In this document: positions 17,103 to 25,633 of the stretch, piece after piece
Layout of the letters: each line of letters starts with the position of its first letter
Numbering within the stretch: the stretch's first letter is position 1
DNA from: Bacteroidales bacterium
Lineage (GTDB): Bacteria; Bacteroidota; Bacteroidia; Bacteroidales; Bacteroidaceae
Length of the DNA: 42,672 nt
Direction of reading: 5' to 3'
Assembly: GCA_004555425.1 (NCBI GenBank)
Contig: SFID01000008.1
Location: 1-42,672 of the forward strand
Program-made: the position numbers and the translations under genes
The notes under the pieces: generated by a model
Seen by the model: only the letters and a program-made list of their open reading frames with translations
Databases searched by the model: none
What the model was told of the DNA's origin: nothing

Positions 17103-17744
17103 ATGAAGAAAATAATACTCGCACTGTTCGACGTGCTCACATGGCCCTTTGCCAAGTTGCCATTGCGCTCCCTCAATCTCAAGATCGAGCACCTCTTCCG
17201 CCTGATCTACGCTTCCTATCTGAAGCCCCAGTTTAAGCATTGCACCCGTCTGATTCTGGGCAGCACACGCTTGCACCTGACTGGGATGCAATACATGGAG
17301 TTGGGCGAGGACGTGGAGTTGTATTTCGATGCCCGTCTGGAATGTATCGACTCGTTTGCCAATACAGACCAGCGTTTCACGCCCCGCCTCATCCTGCACG
17401 ACAAGGTTGTGATAGCCTCGCTCTGTCGTATCGGTTGCATCAACCATGTTGAGATAGGCGAATGGACAACGATGGGGTCCAAATGCTATATCACCGACCA
17501 TACGCATGGCGGCACCACTCGCGAAGAGTTGGAAAAGCCTCCCAGAATGCGCGAACTCGTCAGCCGTGGCCCCGTGATTATCGGCAAGCACGTCCACATC
17601 GGCGAGGGCGTTTCGATTATGCCCGGCGTGACCATTGGCGACTATGCTCTCATCGGAGCAGGCAGCGTGGTGACACACGATATACCCGCTTATAGCATTG
17701 CCGTTGGTAGTCCTGCCAAGGTTATCAAGACTGTTACGGAATAG
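17103..17744 (+). CDS. left-handed beta-helix (hexapeptide) acyltransferase
   Basis: A 213-residue putative O-acetyltransferase of the WbbJ/LacA type that likely decorates the polysaccharide. The hexapeptide repeat region is clear in the C-terminal half: VEIGEWTTMGSKCYITDHTHGG, then GKHVHIGEGVSIMPGVTIGDYALIGAGSVVTHDIPAYSIAVGSPAKVIK in successive turns. The H-x-H region (TDHTHGG) probably carries the catalytic histidine. The N-terminus starts with a hydrophobic segment (IILALFDVLTWPFAKLPL) that may bind the membrane. The first gene after the 22-bp repeat array, 29 bp before the Wzz-like gene. Confidence 0.85.
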   Translation: MKKIILALFDVLTWPFAKLPLRSLNLKIEHLFRLIYASYLKPQFKHCTRLILGSTRLHLTGMQYMELGEDVELYFDARLECIDSFANTDQRFTPRLILHDKVVIASLCRIGCINHVEIGEWTTMGSKCYITDHTHGGTTREELEKPPRMRELVSRGPVIIGKHVHIGEGVSIMPGVTIGDYALIGAGSVVTHDIPAYSIAVGSPAKVIKTVTE

Positions 17745-17773
17745 AAACTAACTCCATTATGAATATATAGATA

Positions 17774-18928
17774 ATGCTGAATATTATGAACAAAGAAACA
17801 ACCATGAAGGCCGCTTTCAAGCGAGAAATCCGATTGGACTTAATATTCAAGACCATTTGGAAGTGCAAGTGGAGGTACATCCTCCCGCTCGTGCTCACCT
17901 TCGCCCTCACTGCGGGCATTATGCTGAGCATCCCGCGCTATTATCAAGTCCGCGTCATGCTGGCCCCCGAGTATTCCAACGGCGGCGGCAATATGGGTGG
18001 ACTTAGCGGCGTGGCTGGTATGCTCGGCGTGAACCTGGGCGGCATGAACTCCTCTGATGCCATCGCACCTCAGTTCTATCCCGACCTGATTCAGTCCACC
18101 GACTTCCTCGTGCCGATGATGCAGGTGCAGGTGCAGACGGTAGATAGTACGTTCAAGGGCCGCTATGTGGATTACCTGACGAAGAAATGCGAGGCTCCCT
18201 TCTGGGCTAAGATGATGCTGAAGATGAAAGCGCGTTTCTCCAAGGTCGAACATTTCAATGCCGACAAAAACTATCGTCCCAATCCCTTCCAGCTGACCAA
18301 GGCCGAGGACAAGATAGTCGAGGGTATAGCGGGTAGTATCAACTGTATGGTGGACAAGAAGACCGACGTTATCACCATAACGACCACCGCGCAAGACCCG
18401 CTCGTTGCCGCTCAGTTGGCTGATACCGTCATGAGCAAACTCCAGCAGTTTATCATCGACTATCGCACAAAGAAGGCCCGCATTGACTTGGACCACGTCA
18501 CCAAACTCTGCGATGAAGCCCACCGCAAGTATGAGGCTGCCTGCAAGGACTATGCGAAATTCGTAGATACCCATCAGGACCTCGTGTTGCAAGAGTACAG
18601 AAACGAGGAGGAGCAGTTGGAAAACGAAATGCAGATGCAGTTCAATGCCTACAACAGCCTGAAGCAGCAGATGGTGGTGGCCGAATCAAAGGTGCAGGAA
18701 CGCATACCGGCCTTCACTGTTTTGCAGAACGCCAGTGTACCCGTGAAGCACGCTGGTCCCAAGCGCATGATAACGGTGGCCGCCATGCTGATGCTCTGCT
18801 TCTTTGTCTGCACCATTTATTTCCTGCTGAAATACAATAAGGAAGACGTGCAGCCCAACGAGACCGATGAAACCGAAGTAGAGGAAACCGAAGCGGAAGA
18901 ATCTATCGCGGATTCTGAAAATGTCTAG
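17774..18928 (+). CDS. Wzz-like chain-length determinant
   Basis: A protein of up to 384 residues with the two-helix topology of polysaccharide co-polymerases. TM1 is at about 34-54 (WRYILPLVLTFALTAGIMLSI). A periplasmic domain with a long coiled segment (LDHVTKLCDEAHRKYEAACKDY...) follows, then the family's P-rich stretch near VPVKHAGPKR, TM2 (about 335-354) and a short acidic cytoplasmic tail (TDETEVEETEAEESIADSE). A glycine-rich segment (GGGNMGGLSGVAGMLGVNLGG) follows TM1. No Walker motifs are present, so there is no fused tyrosine kinase. In-frame starts at 17774 and 17786 (MNKETT) are both possible. Probably sets polymer length with the EpsG-like polymerase next door. Confidence 0.87.
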   Translation: MLNIMNKETTMKAAFKREIRLDLIFKTIWKCKWRYILPLVLTFALTAGIMLSIPRYYQVRVMLAPEYSNGGGNMGGLSGVAGMLGVNLGGMNSSDAIAPQFYPDLIQSTDFLVPMMQVQVQTVDSTFKGRYVDYLTKKCEAPFWAKMMLKMKARFSKVEHFNADKNYRPNPFQLTKAEDKIVEGIAGSINCMVDKKTDVITITTTAQDPLVAAQLADTVMSKLQQFIIDYRTKKARIDLDHVTKLCDEAHRKYEAACKDYAKFVDTHQDLVLQEYRNEEEQLENEMQMQFNAYNSLKQQMVVAESKVQERIPAFTVLQNASVPVKHAGPKRMITVAAMLMLCFFVCTIYFLLKYNKEDVQPNETDETEVEETEAEESIADSENV

Positions 18929-18944
18929 CCTGTTCTGATTGACT

Positions 18945-19985
18945 ATGTTCGTTGCCATCCTCCTATTCCTGTTATTACTGACGGCCGCCTTCTCCTTTGT
19001 GGTAGACGAGCGGCCGATGGTGCGTTGGGTGGTATTCACGGTCATCGTCTTGGTGCTGACGCTGATGGCTGGCCTGCGCCCAATTGGTATTGACAAAGAC
19101 TCGTGGCAATATTATGGTTACTACCTCGGGCAGTACGACGATATTGTCGAACTCTCCTTTATTCATATCCGCGAACTTGTCAAGGCTACGATGGGCGATG
19201 TGCGTGGCGTCTTTCTGCTCTACGCCTTGATTGCGATTCCCCTGAAGTGCTACGTTTTTACGAAACTCTCCACGGAGCATTTCCTTTTGCTCGGCGTGTA
19301 TATGAGCAACTTTCTGGTGCTCCACGATATGACGCAGATTCGTGTCGGCGCAGCCATGGCCTTCATCTTCCTCGGCTTCTACTTCTTCACGCAGGGCAGG
19401 CGTTGGCCCTTCTTCTGCTTGATTCTGGTGGCCACGTATTTCCACGTGTCGGCCATTCTCTTGTTGCTGGTGCTGCTCTTCCGCAACAACGACCTGAAAC
19501 CCTGGCACCGTATTGTGCTGGCCTTGACGCCGTTGCTGGCCTTGACCTCCGCCTTCTTCGATATCAACCTCAGCACACTGATTCCCATCTCCTTCGTGCA
19601 GGAGAAGATGGAACTCTACGAGGGCCTCAAGGAGAAAGGCGCGGTGGATGTGGAGAAGATCAACATCTTCAATGCAGCCATCATGCTAAAATTGGCCGTC
19701 TTCTATTTCCTACTATGGAAATATGACGTGGTCAAGAAACATTGCGCCTACCTCACGCTCCTGCTCAAGATATTTGCGCTCTCCTACGTGTGCTTGGGAA
19801 TGCTCAACTTCATCGCCGTCTTTGCCGCGCGCGTTAGCGAATTGTTCTTGTTCGTGGAGATACTGATGGTGCCGCTCATCATCTATGCCATCCGTCCGCA
19901 GTGGGTGGGCCGCCTCTTCATCAGTATATATATAATAGGTATCTTCCTGCTCAATGTTGTCTATGCAGGGCTGCTCAATTTCTAA
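18945..19985 (+). CDS. EpsG-family polysaccharide polymerase (Wzy-like)
   Basis: A 346-residue polytopic protein with about 9-10 hydrophobic segments. The EpsG-family region GLRPIGIDKDSWQYYGYY follows the third hydrophobic stretch, and TQIRVGAAMAFIFLGFYFF lies mid-protein. It likely polymerises repeat units at the periplasmic face. I chose the ATG at 18945; a TTG two codons earlier is in frame. It starts 16 bp after the Wzz-like gene and ends 17 bp before the next glycosyltransferase. Confidence 0.83.
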   Translation: MFVAILLFLLLLTAAFSFVVDERPMVRWVVFTVIVLVLTLMAGLRPIGIDKDSWQYYGYYLGQYDDIVELSFIHIRELVKATMGDVRGVFLLYALIAIPLKCYVFTKLSTEHFLLLGVYMSNFLVLHDMTQIRVGAAMAFIFLGFYFFTQGRRWPFFCLILVATYFHVSAILLLLVLLFRNNDLKPWHRIVLALTPLLALTSAFFDINLSTLIPISFVQEKMELYEGLKEKGAVDVEKINIFNAAIMLKLAVFYFLLWKYDVVKKHCAYLTLLLKIFALSYVCLGMLNFIAVFAARVSELFLFVEILMVPLIIYAIRPQWVGRLFISIYIIGIFLLNVVYAGLLNF

Positions 19986-20002
19986 CCAACCCTCCCCCTC
20001 CT

Positions 20003-20809
20003 ATGTCGCACCGAATCTTCCCCATATTGGTCGTATACCAGACCACGCTCTCGCAATCCATCACCTACCAGACCCTTCTGCGAGGATGCAATGTCGAACG
20101 GTTTCTCGTGTACGACAATTCGCCAGCCGCCTTTGAGAACCAGGAGGCCCTGCCCGCCGCAGCCATTTACCACCGCGATACGGCGAATGGCGGACTGCCC
20201 GCTGCCTACAACTATGGGGCCAAGTTGGCAAGGGAGTTGGGCTATACCCACGTCCTCTTGCTGGATTGCGACACCACCTTTCCCGAAGACGCATGGGAGG
20301 TTTACCTGTCCCATTTATCCGATGAGGAAATTATGGGTCCCTCGTTGCTGTTGGCCGATGGCCGCCCCTTCTCGCCCTGCTACGTTGGGGGATGGAAGGT
20401 GAAGGGTGTCCATTTGCCCGCGGGCCAGCATTCTTTGCAGCAGTACCATCTGGTCAATAGCGGACTGTGCGTGCCGCTCGTGTTGTTTGAAGCGGCAGGC
20501 GGATATTCGCCGCAGGTGCGTTTGGACTTCGCCGACTTCCAGTTTCAGCAGCGCGTGCTGCGCCACGCCTCCACCTTCCGTTTGCTGCCCATTGTTGGCA
20601 AGCAGGATTTCTCCAACGATGAGCGTTCCACACCGAAATTGCTCCGACGCTTTCGCCTCTATCTGGAGAGCGCGCGGCATTGCCAGTTCAACACGAATCG
20701 CCAACGCTTCCAGCACCACGTAGCCGTGTGGCGTCACCTCTTGGCCCTCACGCTCCGCCAGCGATCGCTCGTTTTCCTTCGTGCATATTTTCAAAAGCCA
20801 ATTCTATGA
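20003..20809 (+). CDS. GT2 glycosyltransferase (rhamnosyltransferase-like)
   Basis: A 268-residue GT-A fold enzyme. The nucleotide-binding region is PILVVYQTTLSQSITYQTLL...VERFLVYDNSP, and the metal-binding DxD is in LLLDCDTTFPEDAW. NSGLCVPLVLFEAAGGY with FxxDFxDFQFQ fits the acceptor loop of GT2 enzymes of the WbbL/RfbN type. The start is the ATG at 20003 (MSHRIFPILVVY); the open frame extends upstream into the previous gene. It overlaps the next gene by ATGA, so the two are translationally coupled. Confidence 0.87.
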   Translation: MSHRIFPILVVYQTTLSQSITYQTLLRGCNVERFLVYDNSPAAFENQEALPAAAIYHRDTANGGLPAAYNYGAKLARELGYTHVLLLDCDTTFPEDAWEVYLSHLSDEEIMGPSLLLADGRPFSPCYVGGWKVKGVHLPAGQHSLQQYHLVNSGLCVPLVLFEAAGGYSPQVRLDFADFQFQQRVLRHASTFRLLPIVGKQDFSNDERSTPKLLRRFRLYLESARHCQFNTNRQRFQHHVAVWRHLLALTLRQRSLVFLRAYFQKPIL

Positions 20810-21516
20810 TTTCAGTTTGCATGGCCACCTACAATGGGGCCGTATATATAAAGGAACAACTCGAATCCATCCTCTCGCAAATCGGTCCCGAAGACGAGAT
20901 TGTTATTTCCGATGACGGCTCTACGGATGCCACCTTGGACGTGGTTAAGTCTATCGGTAGTCCATGTATTCGCATTGTCCAAGGACCGCGAATGAAGTCG
21001 CCCTCCAAGAATTTCGAGCATGCCCTGTCCTTTGCCAAGGGCGACTATATATTCCTCTGCGACCAAGACGATGTATGGCAACCGAACAAGGTGGCCGTCA
21101 TGTCTGAGGCTCTCCAGCGTTCGGCCTGTGTCGTAAGCGATTGCCAGGTAGTCGATGCACGGCTGAACGTGATGGATAGTTCCTTCTATCATGTGGTGCG
21201 CAAGCACGAAGGTCGCTGGTACAATCTTCTTGTGCGTAATTGCTATCTAGGTTGTTGCATGGCCATGCGGCGCGAAGTGCTGGACAAAGCCTTGCCCTTT
21301 CCCGACCATATCCCCATGCACGATATCTGGCTGGGCAATGTGGCTGCCTTCTATTATTCCCTGCGGTTTATTCCCGACAACTTGATGGCCTACCGCCGGC
21401 ATGGCAAAAATGCATCCACAACGAGCGACCCCAGTGCCTCTAGCCTTAGGCAAAAGTTAGTTTACCGCTATCAGATAGTGGCAGGCTTACTCTCCCGAAT
21501 CAATCACCATAGGTAG
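20806..21516 (+). CDS. GT2 glycosyltransferase
   Basis: A 236-residue family-2 glycosyltransferase starting at the ATG that overlaps the previous stop codon (ATGA, 20806-20809). The motifs are complete: ISVCMATYNGAVYIKEQLESIL, DEIVISDDGSTDAT, the DxD-bearing YIFLCDQDDVWQPNK, and HDIWLGN. It is soluble with no transmembrane segment, so it probably works on lipid-linked intermediates at the cytoplasmic face. The open frame extends upstream to 20680, but that part overlaps the preceding gene and is not homologous. Confidence 0.9.
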   Translation: MISVCMATYNGAVYIKEQLESILSQIGPEDEIVISDDGSTDATLDVVKSIGSPCIRIVQGPRMKSPSKNFEHALSFAKGDYIFLCDQDDVWQPNKVAVMSEALQRSACVVSDCQVVDARLNVMDSSFYHVVRKHEGRWYNLLVRNCYLGCCMAMRREVLDKALPFPDHIPMHDIWLGNVAAFYYSLRFIPDNLMAYRRHGKNASTTSDPSASSLRQKLVYRYQIVAGLLSRINHHR

Positions 21517-21537
21517 CATCCCACATCCATCCCAAAT

Positions 21538-22641
21538 ATGTCGCAGCAAAATATCTTCCTCCCTCTCCTCGCTTTCCTCGTCAGCGCAGCAGTAGCCAGC
21601 ATCACAATGCCCTGGCTTCTGCGCCTGTGCAAGAAGAAAGGACTCTACGACCTGCCCGACGAGCGCAAGGTGCATACGAACAATATCCCGCGCCTGGGTG
21701 GCGCCGTCTTTGTGCCGTCCATCCTGTTGGGCATGTGCGTGTCGGTCTATGCGCTCTCAGCCATCGAGGGCGGCTTCCCCGCCTTTCATCCCTCGACCTT
21801 CGCCATCGTCACGGGCGTCTTCATTATCTATCTGATAGGTTTGCTGGACGACCTGATGGGGCTGCGCGCCACGTTCAAGTTTGCCATCCAGCTGAGCACT
21901 GCCCTTTTTCTCCCGTTCTGCAATCTCTATGTCAATAATTTCGATGGCCTCTTTGGTTTGGGTGAGGTAGCCGTTTGGGTGGGCTATCCCTTCACCATTC
22001 TGCTCTGCCTCTTGATAGTCAATTCCATCAACCTCATCGATGGCATCGACGGACTGGCCTCGGGCCTCAGTGTCATTGCCCTGACCGCCTTTGCCGTGTT
22101 GTTTGCAAGGCTTGATGTGCTCATGTACACCCTTCTTACGGCTTCGCTCATCGGTGCAGTGCTCGTGTTCATGTACTACAATCTATTTGGTAAGGCCGAG
22201 CGCGGCACCAAAACCTTCATGGGCGATACGGGCAGCCTAATTCTTGGTTACGCTTTGGCCTATCTTGTGATGAAATATTCTATGAGCAATAGTGCCGTGC
22301 TGCCCGCCCGTCCCCATGCGCTGATGATAGCCTGCACGCTATTGCTCATCCCCATCTTCGACCTTATTCGCGTGGCCCTCACGCGCCTTGTCCACGGCAA
22401 GGGTATGTTTCATCCCGACAAGACGCATATCCACCACCTCTGTATGGCGGCAGGTTTCTCCATGCGCCAATCGTTGGTGATGATTCTCTCCGCCCAACTA
22501 TTCTTTATCCTGCTCAATGTATGCCTCCTCCTGCTAGCCAACGTGTCGCCCACAGTTGTTTTGGCCATCGATATACTCCTTTTTGCGGGAGGCATTTGGT
22601 GGCTGATTCTTCGCGGGAAGCGACTGAACAATTCCATCTGA
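21538..22641 (+). CDS. polytopic phosphoglycosyltransferase (WecA/MraY family)
   Basis: A 367-residue integral membrane enzyme that transfers a HexNAc-1-phosphate from a UDP-sugar to undecaprenyl phosphate. About 10-11 hydrophobic helices are present, with the cytoplasmic motifs intact: LPDERKVHTNNIPRLGG, GLLDDLMGL, NSINLIDGIDGLASG, KTFMGDTGSL and HPDKTHIHH. This is the polytopic type of initiating enzyme, and the cluster also encodes the monotopic type at 11863. It ends the core cluster, 40 bp before the DUF486 gene. Confidence 0.92.
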   Translation: MSQQNIFLPLLAFLVSAAVASITMPWLLRLCKKKGLYDLPDERKVHTNNIPRLGGAVFVPSILLGMCVSVYALSAIEGGFPAFHPSTFAIVTGVFIIYLIGLLDDLMGLRATFKFAIQLSTALFLPFCNLYVNNFDGLFGLGEVAVWVGYPFTILLCLLIVNSINLIDGIDGLASGLSVIALTAFAVLFARLDVLMYTLLTASLIGAVLVFMYYNLFGKAERGTKTFMGDTGSLILGYALAYLVMKYSMSNSAVLPARPHALMIACTLLLIPIFDLIRVALTRLVHGKGMFHPDKTHIHHLCMAAGFSMRQSLVMILSAQLFFILLNVCLLLLANVSPTVVLAIDILLFAGGIWWLILRGKRLNNSI

Positions 22642-22681
22642 GGACATATCTCAACTACATCTTTTTCCAACAGCGTCACTT

Positions 22682-23047
22682 ATGAAAGGATTATCCGCCA
22701 TTCTCCTGCTCGTCCTGTCCAACATCTTTATGACCTTTGCCTGGTACGGCCACCTGAAGTTGCAGGAAACAGGCGTCAGTCGCCATTGGCCCCTCATAGC
22801 CGTCATCCTCTTCTCTTGGGGCATCGCCCTGTTTGAATACATGTGTCAGGTGCCCGCCAATCGCATCGGCTTTCTGGACAACGGCGGCCCCTTCTCCTTG
22901 ATTCAACTGAAGATTCTGCAAGAAGTCATCTCCCTGATAGTATTCACCGTCATCGTGACCCTTTGTTTCAAGGGCGAAACCTTCCACTGGAACCATATTG
23001 CCGCCTTCCTCTGCCTCGTGGCAGCCGTTTATTTTGTGTTTAGATAG
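22682..23047 (+). CDS. DUF486 (DMT-like) small membrane protein
   Basis: A 121-residue protein with four hydrophobic segments, resembling DUF486 proteins, a short branch of the drug/metabolite transporter superfamily. Recognisable stretches are SNIFMTFAWYGHLK, WGIALFEYMCQVPANRIG and FSLIQLKILQEVISLIVF. Molecular role unknown. It lies 40 bp behind the polysaccharide cluster and might be read from its transcript, but nothing ties it functionally to that cluster. Confidence 0.85.
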   Translation: MKGLSAILLLVLSNIFMTFAWYGHLKLQETGVSRHWPLIAVILFSWGIALFEYMCQVPANRIGFLDNGGPFSLIQLKILQEVISLIVFTVIVTLCFKGETFHWNHIAAFLCLVAAVYFVFR

Positions 23048-23228
23048 GCGCAACAGATTCGTTTCAAGGGGAAGTGGCATTCAGGTCAAAGTTGGAGATC
23101 GTTCTTGGCGGTACATTGCCTTCCCGCTGTGAAACTGGAATCATACCTACGGAGTTCGTTCTCATTGTAAATACAATGTAAGCACGTAGATGCTTGACAT
23201 CCGTAGAAATTCTCATAGAATCCTATTT

Positions 23229-23418
23229 AGGTAGGTTCTATAAATTAGCTTGCGATGAGTTTTCGACTATTGTGCCGTAGGTTTTTGTTTTTCGTGAGGG
23301 AGCGTAGCGGGCTACGTGACCGAATGAAAAACAAAAAGATACGGTGCAAGAGTCGGAAAGACATCCAAGCAAGAAAGAAAATCTGCCTTCCATTGAAACT
23401 AATTTATAGAACCTACCT
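23229..23418 (-). repeat. 190-bp TIR element, copy 2
   Basis: A complete 190-bp copy bounded by the terminal inverted repeats AGGTAGGTTCTATAAATTAG and CTAATTTATAGAACCTACCT. Its reverse complement aligns over the full length with the copy at 31490-31679. The interior carries a CGTAG/CTACG hairpin flanked by GTTTTTC/GAAAAAC. The element ends 5 bp before the start codon of the TtcA-like gene. It has no coding potential. Confidence 0.9.
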
Positions 23419-23423
23419 TTATT

Positions 23424-24185
23424 ATGCGTATAGATAAAACCCAGTTGACCTCCGCCGACCGAAAGCTGACCGACCGCGTGCGGCGAAAGTTTCGCGAAGG
23501 CATCCGTACCTATCATTTGATAGCACCAGGCGACCACGTGCTGGTAGGCCTCAGCGGAGGCAAGGACTCCATGGCATTGCTCCAACTGCTGGGTGAATAT
23601 CGTCGGCACGCCGCACAGCCCTTCGGCCTTACGGCCTTGCATGTGCGTATGCAGGGTATTGATTACCGCACCGATGCGCGCTATCTCGAAGACTTTGCCC
23701 ACGAACAGGGGGCCGATTTCTACCTCCAGACCTGCGAGATGCCCACGGACCGCAATACACGCCGCACGCCCTGTTTCCTCTGTTCGTGGACGCGCAGAAA
23801 GGCCCTCTTCACCTTGGCCCAACAACTCCGTTGCCAGCGCATCGCCCTCGGTCACCACCGCGACGACATTCTCACTACAGCCTTGATGAACCTGACCTAC
23901 AACGGCTCGTTTTCGACCATGCCCGTCCGGCAAGCCTTTCGCAAGATGCCGCTCGAGATTATCCGCCCGCTCTGTAGGGTGGGGGAGGACGACCTGCGCA
24001 CATGGGCAGAAATCTACCAATACGAACCCCTCCTGAAAGTGTGCCCGCACGACCGGGAAGGGCAGCGACAGGAGATGCGCGGCTTGCTCGAAACCATGCA
24101 AAATATGAATGCCGAGGCCAAAAGCAGCCTCTGGCACGCGCTCCAGAAGGCAAATAAATTGGTCGAATTGGAAGATGCTTTATAA
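23424..24185 (+). CDS. TtcA-like tRNA-thiolation PP-loop ATPase
   Basis: A 253-residue PP-loop enzyme related to TtcA, which makes 2-thiocytidine in tRNA. The PP-loop is LVGLSGGKDSMALL (about 36-49). A CFLC pair (about 116-119) could ligate the Fe-S cluster of TtcA proteins, and ALGHHRDDILTTALMNLTYNG is typical of the family. The starting ATG lies 5 bp after the repeat at 23229-23418, so its leader and perhaps its promoter lie inside the element. The element end TACCTTTA is one base away from TAnnTTTG but is too close to the ATG to leave a leader. Substrate specificity is inferred. Confidence 0.88.
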   Translation: MRIDKTQLTSADRKLTDRVRRKFREGIRTYHLIAPGDHVLVGLSGGKDSMALLQLLGEYRRHAAQPFGLTALHVRMQGIDYRTDARYLEDFAHEQGADFYLQTCEMPTDRNTRRTPCFLCSWTRRKALFTLAQQLRCQRIALGHHRDDILTTALMNLTYNGSFSTMPVRQAFRKMPLEIIRPLCRVGEDDLRTWAEIYQYEPLLKVCPHDREGQRQEMRGLLETMQNMNAEAKSSLWHALQKANKLVELEDAL

Positions 24186-24246
24186 AATATTCTAAAAGGC
24201 TTCCAACTTTTTGGGTGTGTGGCTTTACCGCCTCCTAAAAAATCGC

Positions 24247-24292
24247 GAAATTTGCACTAAAATTAAAAGGTGTAAACGTCTAGATGTACACC
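24247..24292 (+). promoter_or_regulatory. possible promoter and operator of the RND efflux operon
   Basis: GAAATTTG (24247-24254) is one base from the -7 consensus TAnnTTTG. Just downstream, GGTGTA (24269-24274) and TACACC (24287-24292) form an interrupted palindrome around AACGTCTAGATG, placed where a repressor would block transcription. No regulator gene is adjacent. The call is tentative. Confidence 0.3.
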
Positions 24293-24386
24293 AGATAGCC
24301 GTTTTCCCTGGTACGCTTCCTATAGGGGGGCGTTGTTTTTTCTGACTATTCCATAACGAAGTACCAATAATAAGAAAATAAGTAGT

Positions 24387-25553
24387 ATGAAGAAAATCGC
24401 AATCATCGCGCTAGCAATGACGCTTGTCGCATGTGGAGGCAGTAAGAAGGACATGCCGGCTGCCAGCAATGATTTCCCTGTCGTAAAGGTGACGACAACA
24501 AGTGCAGACCTGAGCACTTCCTATCCCGCTACTATCAAGGGTATGCAGGATATTGAGATTCATCCCAAAGTGAGTGGCCATATCGTCCGCGTGCTGGTGG
24601 ACGAAGGTGCTACGGTCAGAGCAGGACAGACACTCTTCCAGATTGATGCCACTCAGTATAAAGCACAGGTGGCCCAGTGTGAAGCACAGATACGTGTTAT
24701 CAAATCCAACATAGCAACCCAGGAACTCACCCTGAAGAACAAGGAAATGCTTCTGGATAAGCAAATCATTAGTCAGTATGATTACGACTTGGTTGTTAAC
24801 CAGTTGAAGACGCTTCGTGCACAATTAGACCAAGCACAGGCAGCCCTGCAGGCCGCAAGGGACCAGCTGCATTTCTGCAATGTGACCAGCCCCTCTGCGG
24901 GTGTCGTTGGTAGCATCCCCTACCGTGTGGGAAGCCTCGTAGGTCCTTCAACGCCTCAGCCCTTGACCACTGTCAGCAACATTTCTCAGATGTACGTATA
25001 TTTCAGCATGACCGAAAAGCAGTTGCTGGGTATTACGAGCGAGGGCACCGTGAGTCAGGCCATTCAGGCTATGCCCGCCGTTGAACTTGTGATGGCAGAC
25101 GGCAACGTATATTCCCAGAAGGGTGCTGTGACTGCTATCAGCGGTGTGATTGACCAGGCAACGGGTGCCGTGCAGATGCGTGCCACCTTCGACAACGCAG
25201 GCCACGTACTCCGCTCGGGAGGTACGGGCTCCATCAAAATGCCCGTGCGCGCTGAAAACGTCATTCTCATTCCCCAGAAAGCAACGTACGACATCCAGAA
25301 CAAGAAGTTCGTCTATGTCGTAGGTGCAGACAATGTGGTGAAATCGCGCGAGGTTGAGGTGCTCGTGCAGAACGATGGCAACAACTACGTAGTGACCAGC
25401 GGCCTCAAGGCAGGCGAGCGTATCGTTGTGGAAGGTGTCACACAGCTCAAGAATGGCACGAAGATTAACCCCATCACCCCGCAGCAGGCAAATGCCAACC
25501 GAGCCAAGGCCAAGAAAGCCCTTGAAGATGGCAAGATGCCGGGAGAAAACTAA
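24387..25553 (+). CDS. RND efflux periplasmic adaptor (AcrA/MexA family)
   Basis: A 388-residue membrane-fusion lipoprotein (signal MKKIAIIALAMTLVACGG, lipobox VACG). A split biotinyl-lipoyl domain (VSGHIVRVLVDEGATVRAGQTLFQID, about 60-86, and its partner near VTSPSAGVVGSIPYRVGSLVG) flanks an alpha-hairpin (about 95-160). Beta-barrel and membrane-proximal domains follow (MTEKQLLGI..., VTSGLKAGERIVVEGVTQLKNGTKI). It bridges the inner-membrane pump and the outer-membrane channel encoded next. First gene of a three-gene operon. Confidence 0.95.
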   Translation: MKKIAIIALAMTLVACGGSKKDMPAASNDFPVVKVTTTSADLSTSYPATIKGMQDIEIHPKVSGHIVRVLVDEGATVRAGQTLFQIDATQYKAQVAQCEAQIRVIKSNIATQELTLKNKEMLLDKQIISQYDYDLVVNQLKTLRAQLDQAQAALQAARDQLHFCNVTSPSAGVVGSIPYRVGSLVGPSTPQPLTTVSNISQMYVYFSMTEKQLLGITSEGTVSQAIQAMPAVELVMADGNVYSQKGAVTAISGVIDQATGAVQMRATFDNAGHVLRSGGTGSIKMPVRAENVILIPQKATYDIQNKKFVYVVGADNVVKSREVEVLVQNDGNNYVVTSGLKAGERIVVEGVTQLKNGTKINPITPQQANANRAKAKKALEDGKMPGEN

Positions 25554-25633
25554 TTTATTGACCTCTGGTTTTACAGCCTTCCTTTCGTCTCTTGATGAGA
25601 AGAAAGGGAAAAAGAAAATAGTACTTCCAAATT

